From NCBI GenBank assembly GCA_933207985.1, contig OW240918.1, positions 23,224,538 to 23,288,537 of the forward strand: a stretch of 64,000 nucleotides of DNA, read 5' to 3'. Shown here in pieces: positions 1-11,343 of the stretch (its first letter is position 1; each line of letters starts with the position of its first letter). The position numbers were made by a program, and so were the translations under genes. The notes beneath the pieces were generated by a model. It was given only the letters and a program-made list of their open reading frames with translations. It was not told where the DNA came from and made no database searches. The stretch is from Pelobates cultripes (Eukaryota; Chordata; Amphibia; Anura; Pelobatidae).

Positions 1-160
1 CACAGTTACAAACAGCCTCCAGAGAACAGAGATCCTGTTCTACACCAGACCAGTGGAGCCAGACTGCAGCCAGAGCCCATCACCATCCTCATCTGATTGT
101 AAGTAGGCAATCTAGTATATTATTAGTGACACTAATCTCTAATTTACCTCACATTAAATG
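1..160. other. Unassigned left edge, probably repeat-derived
   Basis: No open reading frame of interest is present. The text leads directly into a short T2-like palindrome and probably belongs to the same dispersed repeat, but I cannot set a left boundary because the window starts here. Confidence 0.3.
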
Positions 161-370
161 GACACTATAGTCCCCAGAACCACTGCAGCTTAATAAAGTT
201 GTTCTGGTGTCTATAGTTTATTCATGCATGCTTTTTAATGTAAACACACACTGTGTGCAGCACTGGCATTAGTTCATATGACAGATCATATGGGTGGGGC
301 ATTGCGATGTCGGGGGGGGCAAATCTTTCTTTTGCCTAGGGCGGCAAAAATCCTTGCACCGGCCCTGTGA
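161..370. repeat. T2-type MITE fragment, composite and decayed
   Basis: Around 161-222 a short inverted repeat is visible: GGACACTATAGTC near the left and GTGTCTATAG near the right, separated by an AATAAAG-containing core. This is the same end signature as the better-preserved T2-type elements later in the window. The following 285-370 stretch (a G-rich run, then GCCTAGGGCGGC and CCGGCCCTG) has the look of the rest of a composite repeat. The short reading frames through it overlap on both strands and are not convincing as genes. Confidence 0.4.
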
Positions 371-499
371 GCACCCTGGCAGTCCGGTGGGCAGGATATC
401 CGATCTGCAGCTCCGCAGTGTGCAGAGATGCAGACCACGTGGTAACCCGCGGCAATGCTCTGATTGGCCAGATCTCGCCACCCCTCTGTTCGTGTGCAT

Positions 500-592
500 C
501 CACTTGTCTGGTTACAATTATGTGTCTGTTATTCCACCCATTGTACAAGCACTGCGGAATTTGCTGGCGCAATATAAATAATAAAATAATGA
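500..592 (+). repeat. LINE/SINE 3' tail fragment ending in ATAA repeats
   Basis: Contains a version of the motif GCACTGCGGAATTTGCTGGC followed by ATATAAATAATAAAATAAT. The same consensus (tail reading CTACGGAATCTGTTGGCGC then TATAAATGGCAATAATAATA) recurs at 4680-4832, 38250-38325 and 44553-44705, so it is a dispersed 3' end. Which LINE it belongs to cannot be told from the tail alone. Confidence 0.5.
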
Positions 593-605
593 ACCTGATT
601 AACAC

Positions 606-712
606 TGGTAGAGATACTACAGCTTCCATCATGCTTTGTCATTCTAGAGGCATGCAGAGCATCATAGGAGTTGCAGTTCTATAACATCCAGGGTCCTACC
701 AACTGGCCACCC
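606..712. repeat. Palindromic hAT-like MITE, decayed
   Basis: Two arms face each other: CTTCCATCATGCTTTG and AGCATCATAGGAGTTG, and the right end reads GGCCACCCCTG, the complement of a CAGGGGTGGCC hAT-style terminus. I could not find a convincing 8-bp target duplication, so the left limit is approximate. Confidence 0.4.
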
Positions 713-2467
713 CTGTTAGGACAATGTAAGTTATGGCTGTTTCCTGCTTATGGCTTCTCTGTTGGATCGTAAGCTGATTGTAGTATAACATTAGGAAATT
801 GAGATGCAGAGGGATAAGTTAAAGTGAATTTGTTACTCACAGAACATGATGAAGACATATTCACCTTTAAGAATGTATGCATTTAAAGAAACACTGCAAG
901 AACAATAACAACTACAGTGTGCTGGTGTACTACAGTGGTTATGGTGCATGAATGCCACGTGCCATCCTTCCCTGTTGTGAAACCATTTTAATAGTTAAGT
1001 TAGGCAATAGAGGGCTTAGCTAGGTCACCAGCATGATATATAGATTAAGAAATATAATAATATAAATGTGAAGGATACTTTTTGTTCTAACCTCGTTACT
1101 GCCATGGATGGAGTGTTTGATTGTTCATTTTCCCTTTTCCTAATTGTCCCGGTACACTAAGTATTCGAGGTGAAGTACAGAGGAGCGCAGCTGCCAACGA
1201 CGCCATATTTAAATCTTTGCCACTTGTGCCATTCGCACAATGGAAAAAATATAGAAAATGTTACTCTTCAATAGCTGGCAAATTAGCTAACATCATGCAA
1301 GGATGGAATAGTAGACATATAAAGGGGCACCTGGCCATTATATGACACATGACACTTTAATACGTTTTATTTCATTTCCACTTAAAAAGCAGGATAAGCG
1401 TCTGTTCTCCCTTAACATCTGTTCCAATTATATATATTTATTTTGGAACACAAGTCTGTCATTTTATTAAAAGCAATGCAATTTAATCTCAAAGAACCCA
1501 CCCTATTATGATCCTGTACAATGAATGAAATCGAAGGGTGGCGTATATATATATTGTTGTTTTAATACCTTTGATAATGAGTTTGATAACCGAAAAGTCT
1601 ACTCCCCCTTCTTACTAATTCCAGTAATTATGGAAGTAATTGCAGAATGAAAAAGTGGACCGGGCATTTGTGCCCCGTAAAGATTATTTGCAATTCTCAA
1701 TTACAGCTTTTGATATAAGTAATAGCAGGGAAACAACGGCTGAATACCAAAAGTCATGTGCTTCTTTTGAAAGTTGAAAAAGGGCCAATATTCATTACAA
1801 TGCGTTACAGACCGGAGTGATACAAATCACCTCATTTGCATCTTTCATTGAATGCTTCATCATAGATACTACTAATTATACGTTAGAAAGGTTCAGACGT
1901 GGCTCATCCCACAAGTACAAAAACAGAAAACTCAAAGACATCAACATCACTTTGCAAGAATGAATGTAGTCTGCAGAATATACTGATTGGTGAAGTGGAA
2001 ATAAAATAAAGTTGACGTATAGTCTAACCTGAAAGGATATTAAATCGAAGCAAAGTTTACAGTCTCTAACTCCATCAATGAACCATGGATCAGTCCATTC
2101 CAAAATCAATATATCCATTTTAGTCGATGCTACATTTCACAGACCTGGGCTAAACACGAGCAATGAGTTCCCTCCATCAATAAGCAGTGTACATTGACAG
2201 TGTCTGTAAAACAGGAAGCAAAGATACATTGTTTTCAATTCAATGGTGAATTGTTGAGAGTTGAAAGTTAATTCAAAGTGGTTTTTACATTTTAGGCCAT
2301 AGTATCTAGAGAGCACAGCTGATTTGGAGCATATATCCAGTGTGGCTAATTTAGCTTAACATATAAAACTAGCTGCCGTTGCCATTTGGATTTCAATTCA
2401 CTACAATTATTTTTGAATAAATAAACTCAGTAGGAAACAATAACTATGAATGGGCATCGTAGCACTA
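713..2467. other. AT-rich stretch, nothing recognised
   Basis: About 1.75 kb of AT-rich sequence. The only reading frames are 74-80 codons with no recognisable domain, and no splice-flanked exon pattern stands out. A short dinucleotide TA run lies near 1540-1552. Confidence 0.5.
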
Positions 2468-2930
2468 TTAAAGGGACACTCCAGACCCCTAAAAACACTT
2501 CCATGCTTTACGTGCGAAGAGTGTGTAATCTGTTTTCATTTTACAAAAAGTGTAGATTTCAACAGAAATTAGCATATTTATAAATTGACTTTGTTACATC
2601 CCCCTGGTTGTCAATCAGACAACAGGTCCTGTTATTTCCTTGTTGTTTAGCTCAGTGGAGCCAAACTGAAGAGGCAGCAATTGCCCAGAGCACCTGCCTT
2701 GCAAAGACTTCTAATTGAGCTGCATTGGGAAGTCTGTAATTGGACAGCCACAAGAAGTCTGAGCGGGGTTAGAAAGGAGCAGTTTGCAAAGGTTGCAGAC
2801 AAGAGATCTGCAGCTTTTACAAGCAGCTTTAGATATACCCTCAATAAAATGCATGCATAGTTTCATTGGCATTATATCTACAAAATGTATTTTTGTAATT
2901 TTTATTTTGGCAGTGCAGTGTCATTTCAAA
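2468..2930. mobile_element. T2/Kolobok-type MITE, family B, copy 1
   Basis: Begins at a TTAA with TTAAAGGGACACTCC, matching the TTAAAGGRR terminus described for Xenopus T2 MITEs. The core (ATTTCAACAGAAATT, GGACAGCCACA, AGTCTGAGCGGGGTTAG, CAAAGGTTGCAGACAAGA) matches the second copy at 6511-6961 in the same order. The right terminus is decayed (GTGTCATTTCAAA instead of GTGTCCCTTTAA). It has no coding capacity; mobility would have needed a transposase supplied in trans. Confidence 0.75.
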
Positions 2931-3424
2931 TGAAAAGTTTAAACCTCTTAAGCTGAAGTGTTTTAAGGGTTAACAATATGACCCCATTGCTCTGTGTCTT
3001 AAAGCGTTTCCTTGAGAAGTTCTGGATTGGCCACAAGATCATCACTAGTGAATATCACGCCAGTGGAGTGGAGCTGTGCCGTGAAGATGATCTCATCACT
3101 AGGTTTAACGCTAGCAACATATTTTTAAGGGACAGAGTAAGGGCTGTAAATTTAAAATAGAAAAGCGAACACTTTGGGGTTTAAAGTAAGTAAAAATATA
3201 AAACTATATTAATGTCTAGTATTGCCATGTTCTCTTAATGGTGGTTTAAATAAAGGCATTCAGTTGTTCATTAGTAGATTTTAATTGTCTGTAGAGGATA
3301 CACCATGAATCACTATAATTGGATGGTGCTTTGTGCACAGTCATCTAAGCCACCTCGATGTGCAGGTGTTGAATAATGGAGATGGGTAGGTAGGCATGAT
3401 AGGGAATAAGGTTGTAGGAGAATT
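2931..3424. other. AT-rich stretch, nothing recognised
   Basis: No feature recognised. A 60-codon frame at 2978-3160 has no domain signature and no supporting context. Confidence 0.5.
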
Positions 3425-3720
3425 CTATTGGAGTGTGGGTGTCACACAGTGTATCTAAAGGAAAGATCACCGAACAGTCCCACTTTCAGTGGGGATGTCA
3501 TTTTTTGGGATCCTGTCCTGCTATCCCACTTTTGTTCCATGGTGTCCCATGCGCAGCAAAGTGCAGGAGCACCATTAGATACACTCGTGCTGTCCCGCAG
3601 CACTCCCTGCATGATTCTGAAAGCTAAGGGCCGGCAAGGCCATCATGGATGTCACTAGTCACTTGGACCCTGAGGAGTCCTCTCACCCCGTCCTGACTTT
3701 GCAGCCCTGGATGTTTGGAG
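3425..3720 (+). repeat. Dispersed repeat E, copy 1
   Basis: Shares a series of blocks with 28775-29175: CCTGTCCTGCTATCCCAC, CACTTTTG, a GCRCCATTAGAYA block and CTCCCTGCATG. The matching order on the same strand supports an old interspersed repeat. No termini, target duplication or coding region could be defined, so the class is unknown. Confidence 0.45.
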
Positions 3721-4679
3721 ATATGACATACTATGGTGAAGAATGTAGAATCTGTACACAAGAAGAAATATCTTGGCATTCTGGCCCTGAAGAAGCCTAG
3801 CCTGTAAATTGCAAATATATTCTGTCTGTGGGCTTACATTGACCTTTTTATTTTGGCTTTTGTCCCATCATTTCCAAAATAGGCTGAAAAAAATAGGACT
3901 TTTGGAGTATGATAGTGTGGTACAAATAATTGCAATATCTGAGTATAACTCTTTAAGCTTGTGGCCCCATCTTATTCTCCATCAGAATTATGAGAAATAA
4001 AGAATCTCAGAATTAAAAAAATGGAGCAAATTGTACTAATTATGCATAAGACAAATACATCAGAGCTTCTTAATTCTTAGAAATTCAGCTCCTCAATAGT
4101 TCAAAGAAAAAAACTCTCCACGCTGAATTCAATGTTTTCTTTTTTTACCTTGGCTATTTTGGCTATAATTTTGTACTTCGGTTGTTAATGCACCATGGCC
4201 CTCTGTTTAGTGTAACTGTCGGTAAACAAGTCTGGACATGCAGACAGATTGTTGTTGCCATTATGCAGTCTAGCTCGGGAGCTGAAAAAATAAGTATTTC
4301 ACGTAACTTGGAAAGATACAATCAGACAAACAGAATAACAGGTTGGAACACAAAATCTCAGTTTTATTAACTGATATAAATTGCAAGACGTTTCCATCCA
4401 AAACTTGACCATGTTTAATACGCAATAAATAAAATATATGAGTTTTTGTCAGTAAGAAATTGAAAAAAATGTTTAGTAAAAAAAAGCTTTTAGATGTTTT
4501 TACTTTGCACATAAAATCCCATCTGACATTTATGATGTACATGACTGCCATCTTATACATCTCAAGGAGAAATGATTATTGTTATTATAGTTCATTGTTA
4601 TGAAGATAAAGGACAACTGTTAATTTTTTAGAAATATTTCTTCATGTGTTTTCACTTAAATATATATTAAAGATCCTAT
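3721..4679. other. AT-rich stretch, nothing recognised
   Basis: No recognisable gene or repeat boundary. The longest frames (62-96 codons) are low-complexity, leucine/phenylalanine-rich readings of AT-rich DNA. Confidence 0.5.
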
Positions 4680-4832
4680 AGACTGTAAACTCGTTTGAGC
4701 AGGGTCCTCTTCAACCTATCGTTCCTGTAAGTTTTCTTGTAATTGTCCTATTTATAGTTAAATCCCCGCTCTTATAATATTATAAAGTGCTACGGAATCT
4801 GTTGGCGCTATATAAATGGCAATAATAATAAA
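4680..4832 (+). repeat. LINE/SINE 3' end with (AAT)n tail, best copy
   Basis: Contains CTCGTTTGAGCAGGGTCCTC, then TCCTGTAAG, a region with TAAATCCCC, GTGCTACGGAATCTG, TTGGCGCTATATAAATGGC and an AATAATAATAA tail. A tail of short A-rich repeats is the typical end of a CR1/L2-like LINE or of a SINE that borrowed such an end. Related copies lie near 500, 24008, 38250 and 44553. No tRNA-like promoter boxes were found upstream, so I leave LINE or SINE open. Confidence 0.6.
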
Positions 4833-6510
4833 AAGATTTACCAAGTGACATAGCAATGCGGTTCAGTCCAGGCATATCCAAAGCATGGAGTGCCATTTTA
4901 AATGAGCCAAACAATGCAAGTAAGTTGCGGTGGGTGATTTTGCAACCACTTTGCCTTTAGTAATTAGACACTATATATTTTTTTTCCCCATACTTATTTC
5001 ATTCAGTTTAAAAGTGACCCGTAAAATCATAGAAATGCCTAGATGTCTGTAGACAAGAAACCCCTCCCAACATGGCCAGTACGTATTTTAATACATTAAC
5101 TGCTACCAAATATAACTGATTACTTGGGCACACCATTACCAAATAAGTAATGGGAATATTCCACTGATGCGCATACCATAGATTGCGAAACTCTGGTGGT
5201 GTTTGAAATAAAATACAGGGAGATGTATGTTATGTGAATCCTCTGGAGGTGTCCTGTATCTCCTTTTGGTGAATGCTAATGTATTTTGGACAATCCTTGC
5301 CAGTTTTCTGTGATATTGTTGATTGATATGCCAAATGTGTTCTGGGCATTCATTGCCTCCAGTCATACAGCTGAACTTGCTTCCTCTGCTGAAATTTGCC
5401 ACCATTTCCCCAAAGAGATGCAATCAAGACAGCGCCTGCAGTCACAAATTCATGCAAGGTTAGGCAGTGAAAAACTGTGTCATCTGGATAGTAATGTTAA
5501 CTGAAACTGACAGAAGCAGTAACATCAACCAAGTCAGAATGTACATAAAACATGAAGGGTTATATCTATAGAGGATGTTACAGTGTTTACATACAACATA
5601 TTGCAAGTCTCCACTGGGAAAGCAGGCTCACTAAGGTAAAATCCATATCATGGGTTCATTGCCACCCTGTCCATCCTACCTTACATCCCAAAATGTTAGG
5701 GCAGTAATTGTTAACTTTTAGATCAAGACCCAAACTTGGGTCTCCGTTGCATTTCAGATTAAGTCATTTTATTGTCTTTCTAAGTATAATGGATCCCACC
5801 TTCACACTGGGAAAAGTCAAACCACCATTATTTGGAATAATTTGTTTATTAAATACTATGTTACAATGGGAGAATGGGTTATAATTTTCCAAAGGAAGCA
5901 TGTGTTGGCAAGCTAATGTCATGTAAATAATTTGGGCTAGGACATGACAGATAACCATTACTCATGCCTACCAGTCATACACCATACCACAGCATGTATA
6001 GTGGCAGGTAAACCATAGCATGACCACATAGAAAGTGACCAAAATAACTAGAGTGGCTCCACACCAAACGTTGCACACAAACTCAACCCCACAGTGGTTC
6101 TCTACAGCACACAAATAAATTACTGTTGTGTAAATAAAGTGCCACTCAAACTATGCATGAATAAATAAATAATAAATGGACAGGAGTCCACACAGTCCAT
6201 TAGGGAGATTTAAAAAAAAAAGTATTTCTCCCATTTGTAGTGGGAAGATGGGGCAACGGGATGGCATGGTAACATATTGCACTGATCCATGGGATTCCAA
6301 AGTCCTTTTTCGAAAATTTAAAAGGGGCAAAGGAGATGCAGACCCCTGGTTCTTCAAATGCTGTCATGACAACACATATACTTCTTGGCCACTGAATCCA
6401 ATAACATCTAGTTCACGAAATGTGCGTTCACACTGATATTATCTGAAGTATTAACCAACCTTCGTATATAGGAGGGGCCAGGACCCTCCATGTCACTGAC
6501 CAAAGTCTCT
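4833..6510. other. AT-rich stretch, nothing recognised
   Basis: No domain or repeat boundary recognised. Reading frames at 5136-5423 (minus) and 6176-6436 (plus) reach 95 and 86 codons but overlap frames on the opposite strand and show no known motif. I treat them as chance. Confidence 0.45.
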
Positions 6511-6961
6511 TTAAAGGTACGTTAAGCACTTCAGCTTTTTAAAGAGTGTGTCCTTTTTTTAATTTTAAAACTGCAGATTTCAACAGAAATTGATACTTCT
6601 ATAAATTAGCTTTGTTATACCCATAGCTGTCAATTAGACAACTGTTCTTGTTACTTCCTGGTTTGGTTGGCTCAGTGAAGTTAACTCAATAGGTAGCAAT
6701 TGCTCAGAGCATCTGCCTTGCAAAGACTTCTCACTGAGCTGCGTTGGGAAGTCTGTGATTGGACAGCCACAGAAAGTCTGGGTGTGGTTAGAAGGGGAGG
6801 GCTTGCAAAGGTTGTAGGCAAGAATTCTGTAGTCTTTGCAAGCTATTTTTAGATACGACCCAAAGAAAATATGCATGCATGTTTTTATTGGGAGGTACAG
6901 TATATCTATTAAACAGTGATCTCTATTTTGTTTTACTTTGGGCAGTGGTGTGTCCCTTTAA
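6511..6961. mobile_element. T2/Kolobok-type MITE, family B, copy 2
   Basis: Starts TTAAAGG at a TTAA and ends GTGTCCCTTTAA, so both TTAA ends are preserved. The core repeats the blocks of copy 1 at 2468-2930 in the same orientation, including GATTGGACAGCCACAG and GCAAAGGTTGTAGGCAAGA. The left TIR is mutated (GTACGTTAAGCA in place of GGACACT...). It is non-coding. Confidence 0.8.
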
Positions 6962-7342
6962 GTGATAATTTACATATAATAATAGTGATGATAACAATTA
7001 AATCAAAACTTCTTATAAATGTTTGTTTTATATTAAAGTTTATGGGCCAATGCATTCATTTTTTATGAGTCCATAGAATAATATGATTTGCTGCTACTGT
7101 TAATACAAAAAGCTAAAACCCAATTCAATCTCCTGACATCCGTACAACCTCAGAGACAAATTCCTCAATTATTTACGAGATGCGTATGCTGTATGTTTTC
7201 AATTCAGACAAACAAAAACATCTGGGGAGAGAGAACAGCACTTAAATAAACATCACGAGACAAGATACTCTGTATCAGCATTTTAAACTTCTACCCTGTA
7301 ACTGTCCTGCCCTTGAACGTTGAATGTGTCACTCACCTCTGT
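6962..7342. other. AT-rich stretch, nothing recognised
   Basis: No gene, repeat terminus or simple repeat of note. Confidence 0.5.
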
Positions 7343-7891
7343 ATAACACTATAGTCACCTAAATTACTTTAGCTAAATAAAGCAATTTTAGTGTATAGAT
7401 CATTCCCCTGCAATTTCACTGCTCAATTCACTGTCATTTAGGAGTCAAATCACTTTGTTTCTGTTTATACAGCCCTAGCCACACCTCCCCTGGCCATGAT
7501 TGACAGAGCCTGCATGAAAAAAAAACTTGAGTCACTTTCAAACATATGTAATTTACCTTTAATAATTGTATCTCAATCTCTAAATTGAACTTTAATCACA
7601 TACAGGAGGCTCTTGCAGGGTCTAGCAAGCTATTAACATATCAGGGGATAAGAAAATCTTAATTAAACAGAACTTGCAATAAAGAAAGCCTAAATACGGC
7701 TCTCTTTACAGGAAGTGTTTATGGAAGGCTGTGCAAGTCCCATGCAGGGAGGTGTGACTAGGGTTCATAAACAAAGGGATTTAACTCCTAAATGGCAGAG
7801 GATTGAGCAGTGAGGCTGCAGGGGCATGTTCTATACACCAAAACTGCTTCATTAAGCTAAAGTTGTTCAGGTGACTATAGTGTCCCTTTAA
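7343..7891. mobile_element. T2/Kolobok-type MITE, family A, copy 1
   Basis: About 550 bp bounded by ACACTATAGTCACC on the left and GTGACTATAGTGTCCC then TTTAA on the right. The core blocks are shared in order with copies at 35503, 48680 and 53456: CTGCTCAATTC, CATTTAGGAGT, CAGCCCTAGCCACACCTCCC, a GGAAGTGTTTAT block, CATGCAGGGAGGTGTG and AAACTGCTTCATTAAGCTAA. The outermost left bases are eroded. No coding region. Confidence 0.8.
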
Positions 7892-8462
7892 AACCATAAA
7901 CACACTCGAGGACATGCACATAAATACATGACAGATGAAAAACATTTTGAAAATGTAAATATAAAATATAAAACAAACATCCTGCAGTTACATTGACGAT
8001 ATTAAAATGTTCTCTGGGGTGACCTGTTTTATGGGCAATCCATTGCATTCTACTTCGTTTCTTCTGCCTGCAGCACTCTAACAGGGTAAAATATGAAAAT
8101 ATTAGAATTTTAAATTTCAGGGGAAAAAATAATCCAAAATAGAAAGATTCTCCAAGTTAGCTATGTTTTCATATTGGCCTCTGTGCCCTAGAATTTGAAT
8201 TTAAATTTAATTTAAAATTTGCGACATTTTACATTTTAATGAATACAACTATCATAGTTACAGTTCCACATGTAATATATCAGTAACGCTTTGTTTTATA
8301 ACCAAGAAGCGATTTTAAATAGACTTGCACACGGTGACAAAGTTCAGTTAGGCCAATAAAAAAAGGGCACAAAATGGGCCAATTACAGTACTGTAAAATA
8401 TATCGAGAACAGAGAGCCCTAGGTGGAAATTCCTTCCCCAAGTAAGTAGATTAATCTCATAA
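7892..8462. other. AT-rich stretch, nothing recognised
   Basis: No gene seen. A short AT palindrome (GAATTTAAATTTAATTTAAA area, 8200-8220) is the only structure noted. Confidence 0.45.
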
Positions 8463-8745
8463 GAGCAGACATAAGGCTGTTAGAGTAGGACATGCCAAGA
8501 ATGGGGTATATTGACGTTGTGGCAGGCATATGCAATGTATGATCATATAATGTAACTAAACCTCCATTATTTTTGACAAGATTAGATTTTTTTTGTTTTT
8601 TTAACCCCTTAAGGACCAAACTTCTGGAATAAAAGGGAATAATGACATGTCACACATGGCATGTGTCCTTAAGGGGTTAAATAAAATCTGTGAGCTTTGA
8701 GGTTGCTGTTTAATGGATTGCTGTTTAGTGAGTGCATTGTATAAT
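8463..8745 (+). repeat. Left arm of an inverted repeat flanking the L1
   Basis: Blocks GAGCAGACAT, TTAGAGTAGGACATGCCAAG, AATGGGGTA, CAATGTATGATCATAT, GTAACTAAA, AAATCTGTGAGCTTTGAGGT and TGCTGTTTA reappear as reverse complement in 16805-17000, in mirrored order. The L1 lies between the arms. The left arm additionally holds an 80-bp MITE (8601-8680) that the right arm lacks. The two arms could be two copies of one repeat in opposite orientation or the halves of one palindromic element. Confidence 0.7.
8601..8680. mobile_element. 80-bp TTAA MITE (family D), copy 1
   Basis: A near-perfect terminal palindrome: TTAACCCCTTAAGGACC at the left and GTCCTTAAGGGGTTAA at the right, around an AAAAGGGAAT...ATGACATGTCACAC core. 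The other arm of the surrounding inverted repeat reads straight through at this point (GTTTTTAAATAAAA in reverse complement), which is an empty site consistent with insertion at TTAA. A second copy is at 27659-27736. Confidence 0.75.
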
Positions 8746-9020
8746 ATTAATATAATGTATATATTGTTTTCAGTACACTGGCATTGTGTCCATCATTTGG
8801 TTTACAGATCAAATTTAAAAAAAAAATAACGGGGCGGAGCCTGACCGCGTGTAGATGGACGTGTAGTCCGACGGCTCTCTCTCCCCCGTGAACGCAATCC
8901 GCCACCATCAGCTACCACGGGCACTAACCACCTGCAAAAACACACACAGCAGACTCCACAGACCCGGGCACCCCCTCCCCCATGGGCGGAGGACGGTGAA
9001 AAACGGCACAGAACCCCTCA

Positions 9021-9997
9021 GTGGCACCGATCTTCCGCCCGAAAAGCGCGCCAAAACCGCCATCTTGCCGACCGGACATGGAGGGATCTGGAGCAGAGGC
9101 AGCACAAATAAGGTACCAGGGGATAGCAGACCCCCCTCTCACAAAGAGAGATCTGCAAAACCTCTTGCAGGAAGCCACTGCAGAAATTAAAGCACACACT
9201 AAGGCAGAACTGAATCGCCAAATCCAGTCACTGAAAAATGATCTAGAGGCCCTGTCACACCGCACAGATCATGCAGAGACCAAACTCACTAAACTGGCAG
9301 AAACAACCTCCTCCCACTCCCAAGATATTACTTACCTACATGGCAAAATTGCAGCACTAGAGGAAGGGCTGGAAGACCTTAATAACAGGTCCAGGAGAAA
9401 TAATATAAGGGTGAGAGGCTTACCGGAAACAGTAACTAACGATCACCTGCAGGCCTCTCTCACAGACCTATTCAATAAGATACTGCCAGAGGCCTCACTG
9501 CAAGACCTCGCAGGGCGCACAGAGCGCTTAGACCTCCAGCGCTGAATCCGGACACCCCCAGGGATGTAATGGTGCGGATGCACCATTTCCCAATCAAAGA
9601 GCAACTGGTCCAAAGAGCACGACAAAAGCCCCCATCCTTCCAGCAACACACTATAGCCCTTTTCCAGGATTTAGCGCCTACGACCCTCAAAAAATGAAGA
9701 GACCTTAGGCAACTGACGAACACCCTCAACCACCACGGCATAAGGTACATGTGGGGGCACCCCTTCAAGCTGGTGGTTCTCAGGGAAAACCAGACATACA
9801 TTTTGTCGAACGCAGCAGAGATGGTCCCCTTCACGGAATCCCTAGGCCTCACTCTTCTACCCCTGCAACCGAATAGACCAGTGGGCACTAGAGGAAGCTC
9901 CCGAAGACACCAAGAGACCACCAGCCAGTCACCTCGCCGCACGCCGAGAAAAAGAGCACCCTCAAGAACGCAAGACGGCAGCCCGCAACGGCACTAA
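9021..9997 (+). pseudogene. L1 ORF1 (nucleic-acid-binding protein) relic
   Basis: ORF1 proteins of L1 elements trimerise through a coiled coil, bind the element RNA and act as nucleic-acid chaperones. Here residues 1-40 form a basic, proline-rich start; residues about 42-124 show heptad spacing of Leu/Ile/Ala (coiled coil); residues 124-137 (RRNNIRVRGLPETV) begin the RRM domain. The frame ends at 9545. Recognisable C-terminal-domain sequence resumes at 9545 in another frame, after a small frame-shifting deletion, with the diagnostic stretch RYMWGHPFKLVVL near 9740-9785. An in-frame TGA near 9695 (probably from CGA) breaks the second part, which then runs to a stop at about 9997. The methionine at 9021 or the one at 9079 could be the original start. 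Confidence 0.85.
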
Positions 9998-11343
9998 TCT
10001 CCTACCACACACTCAGCAGAAACTCCCACTCCCAGGACTGTCTTAACGCCAAAACGACATCTGGCTCACGTGAATATCCCCCCCCCCCCCTTTTTTGTTT
10101 TTTCTCTCTGTTTGTTTTCTTTTATACAGCCGTAATAGGCTTGACAATGCTTTATTGACCTAGCGCTTTAAATCTCCTGTCTTGTTCAGCAGATCATAGG
10201 TGACATGTGATGAAAGGGGGAGGATGAGAGAGACAGGGAACGAGATGGGAATGTATGACAGCTAAGGGATCCTCTCCACCCCCACACACAAGGGAAAGTC
10301 GGGGAGGGCAAGGGGGGGGGGAGGGAGGGGGAGAATGGAGGGGGGAAAAAAAGGAAAAAAAAAAAGAAAGGGAAGAGAAGAGAGGGGAAGGAAAAAAAAA
10401 AAACACTTAAAAAGACTACTGGAAAATGCACCCTGACCCGAGACACTATACTCTCCGCATGCTCTGCAGGCACTAGACCTCTTATGTCTCTCTGATACTC
10501 TATACTTAACCTGCCTCAGAGCCTCTGTTACTAGGGCTGAATGAGTCGGGACCTAGCGGAAAGAAAGAGGGAAAGGGGGACTAAAGATGGGCAGTGACTC
10601 AAGCTCACCCACAGAGGGGAGGGACAAGTCAGGTGTCGAGAGGGTTAGGAGGGCCCTACGGGAGGACGGAAGACGAAGTACACCAGCCCACCCGACAACT
10701 CCCAAAACCACACACCCCCTGAGAGACAACGCTAAACCCCTCAACGAGGACCCCCCCCCGGGCAACAAGTTAAACGCTGACAGGCCCCACACTGAACGCA
10801 CCCACCCCAAAGAACCCATGGGTCAAGTAAGCTTAATCCAGACACCGGCCACCCCCTCCCCAAACAGGAACCCCCCACACAGTGTATAAGACAGGAGACC
10901 AGTAAAAGGCACCTGAGGAGGCGGGAGAGCCTCCCTTTTCTTTGAACGACACTCTGCTCATCAACACAGTTTTTTCTAAATATGTTGGTTTTCCCCCCTT
11001 TTTGTGTTTCCAGGTTTATAGCTACAGACACGCCCAGACCGGGACCCCACCGGCTCTCAACAGGGAACCCAGTTTCACCGGAAAACCCACCAGGTACACA
11101 AGGTAAAACTTCACGGGGAGGAAGAGAGGTGGACGTGTACATCCCTCCTCTTCTCTTCTCACCCCTCACACTCCACACGAGAACAAGGGGGAATCACACC
11201 ACACCCATAACCCCTACATTTCCCTCCCGCCCACCAGGCTTGGCACGCACATAGTAAGACCAAGCCCTACTCAGTCAACCTCCCCCGACCCCTCGGTCCC
11301 CCCCCCTGCCCCGCACGCCGAACAACAGGGTGACTATGACACA
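9998..11343 (+). other. Long inter-ORF region of the L1
   Basis: About 1.35 kb of C-rich sequence between ORF1 and ORF2. It holds a C10 then T-rich run (10080-10100), a purine tract (10310-10403) and a polypyrimidine stretch leading to TTTCCAG near 11000-11012. An open frame at 10587-10889 (100 codons, Pro/Arg/Thr-rich) matches no domain I know, and frames also exist on the opposite strand, so I do not call a gene. No insertion boundaries or duplications were found inside, so it appears to belong to this L1 lineage. Confidence 0.6.
10310..10403 (+). repeat. Polypurine tract with G-runs inside the L1
   Basis: About 94 bases that are almost entirely A and G, with G-runs of up to nine and A-runs of up to twelve. 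Such a tract can adopt triplex or quadruplex-like forms; whether it does here is inference. Confidence 0.75.

Noticed and set aside
9472..9942. 156-codon minus-strand frame over L1 ORF1
   Set aside because: Antisense shadow of the ORF1 relic in GC-richer DNA.
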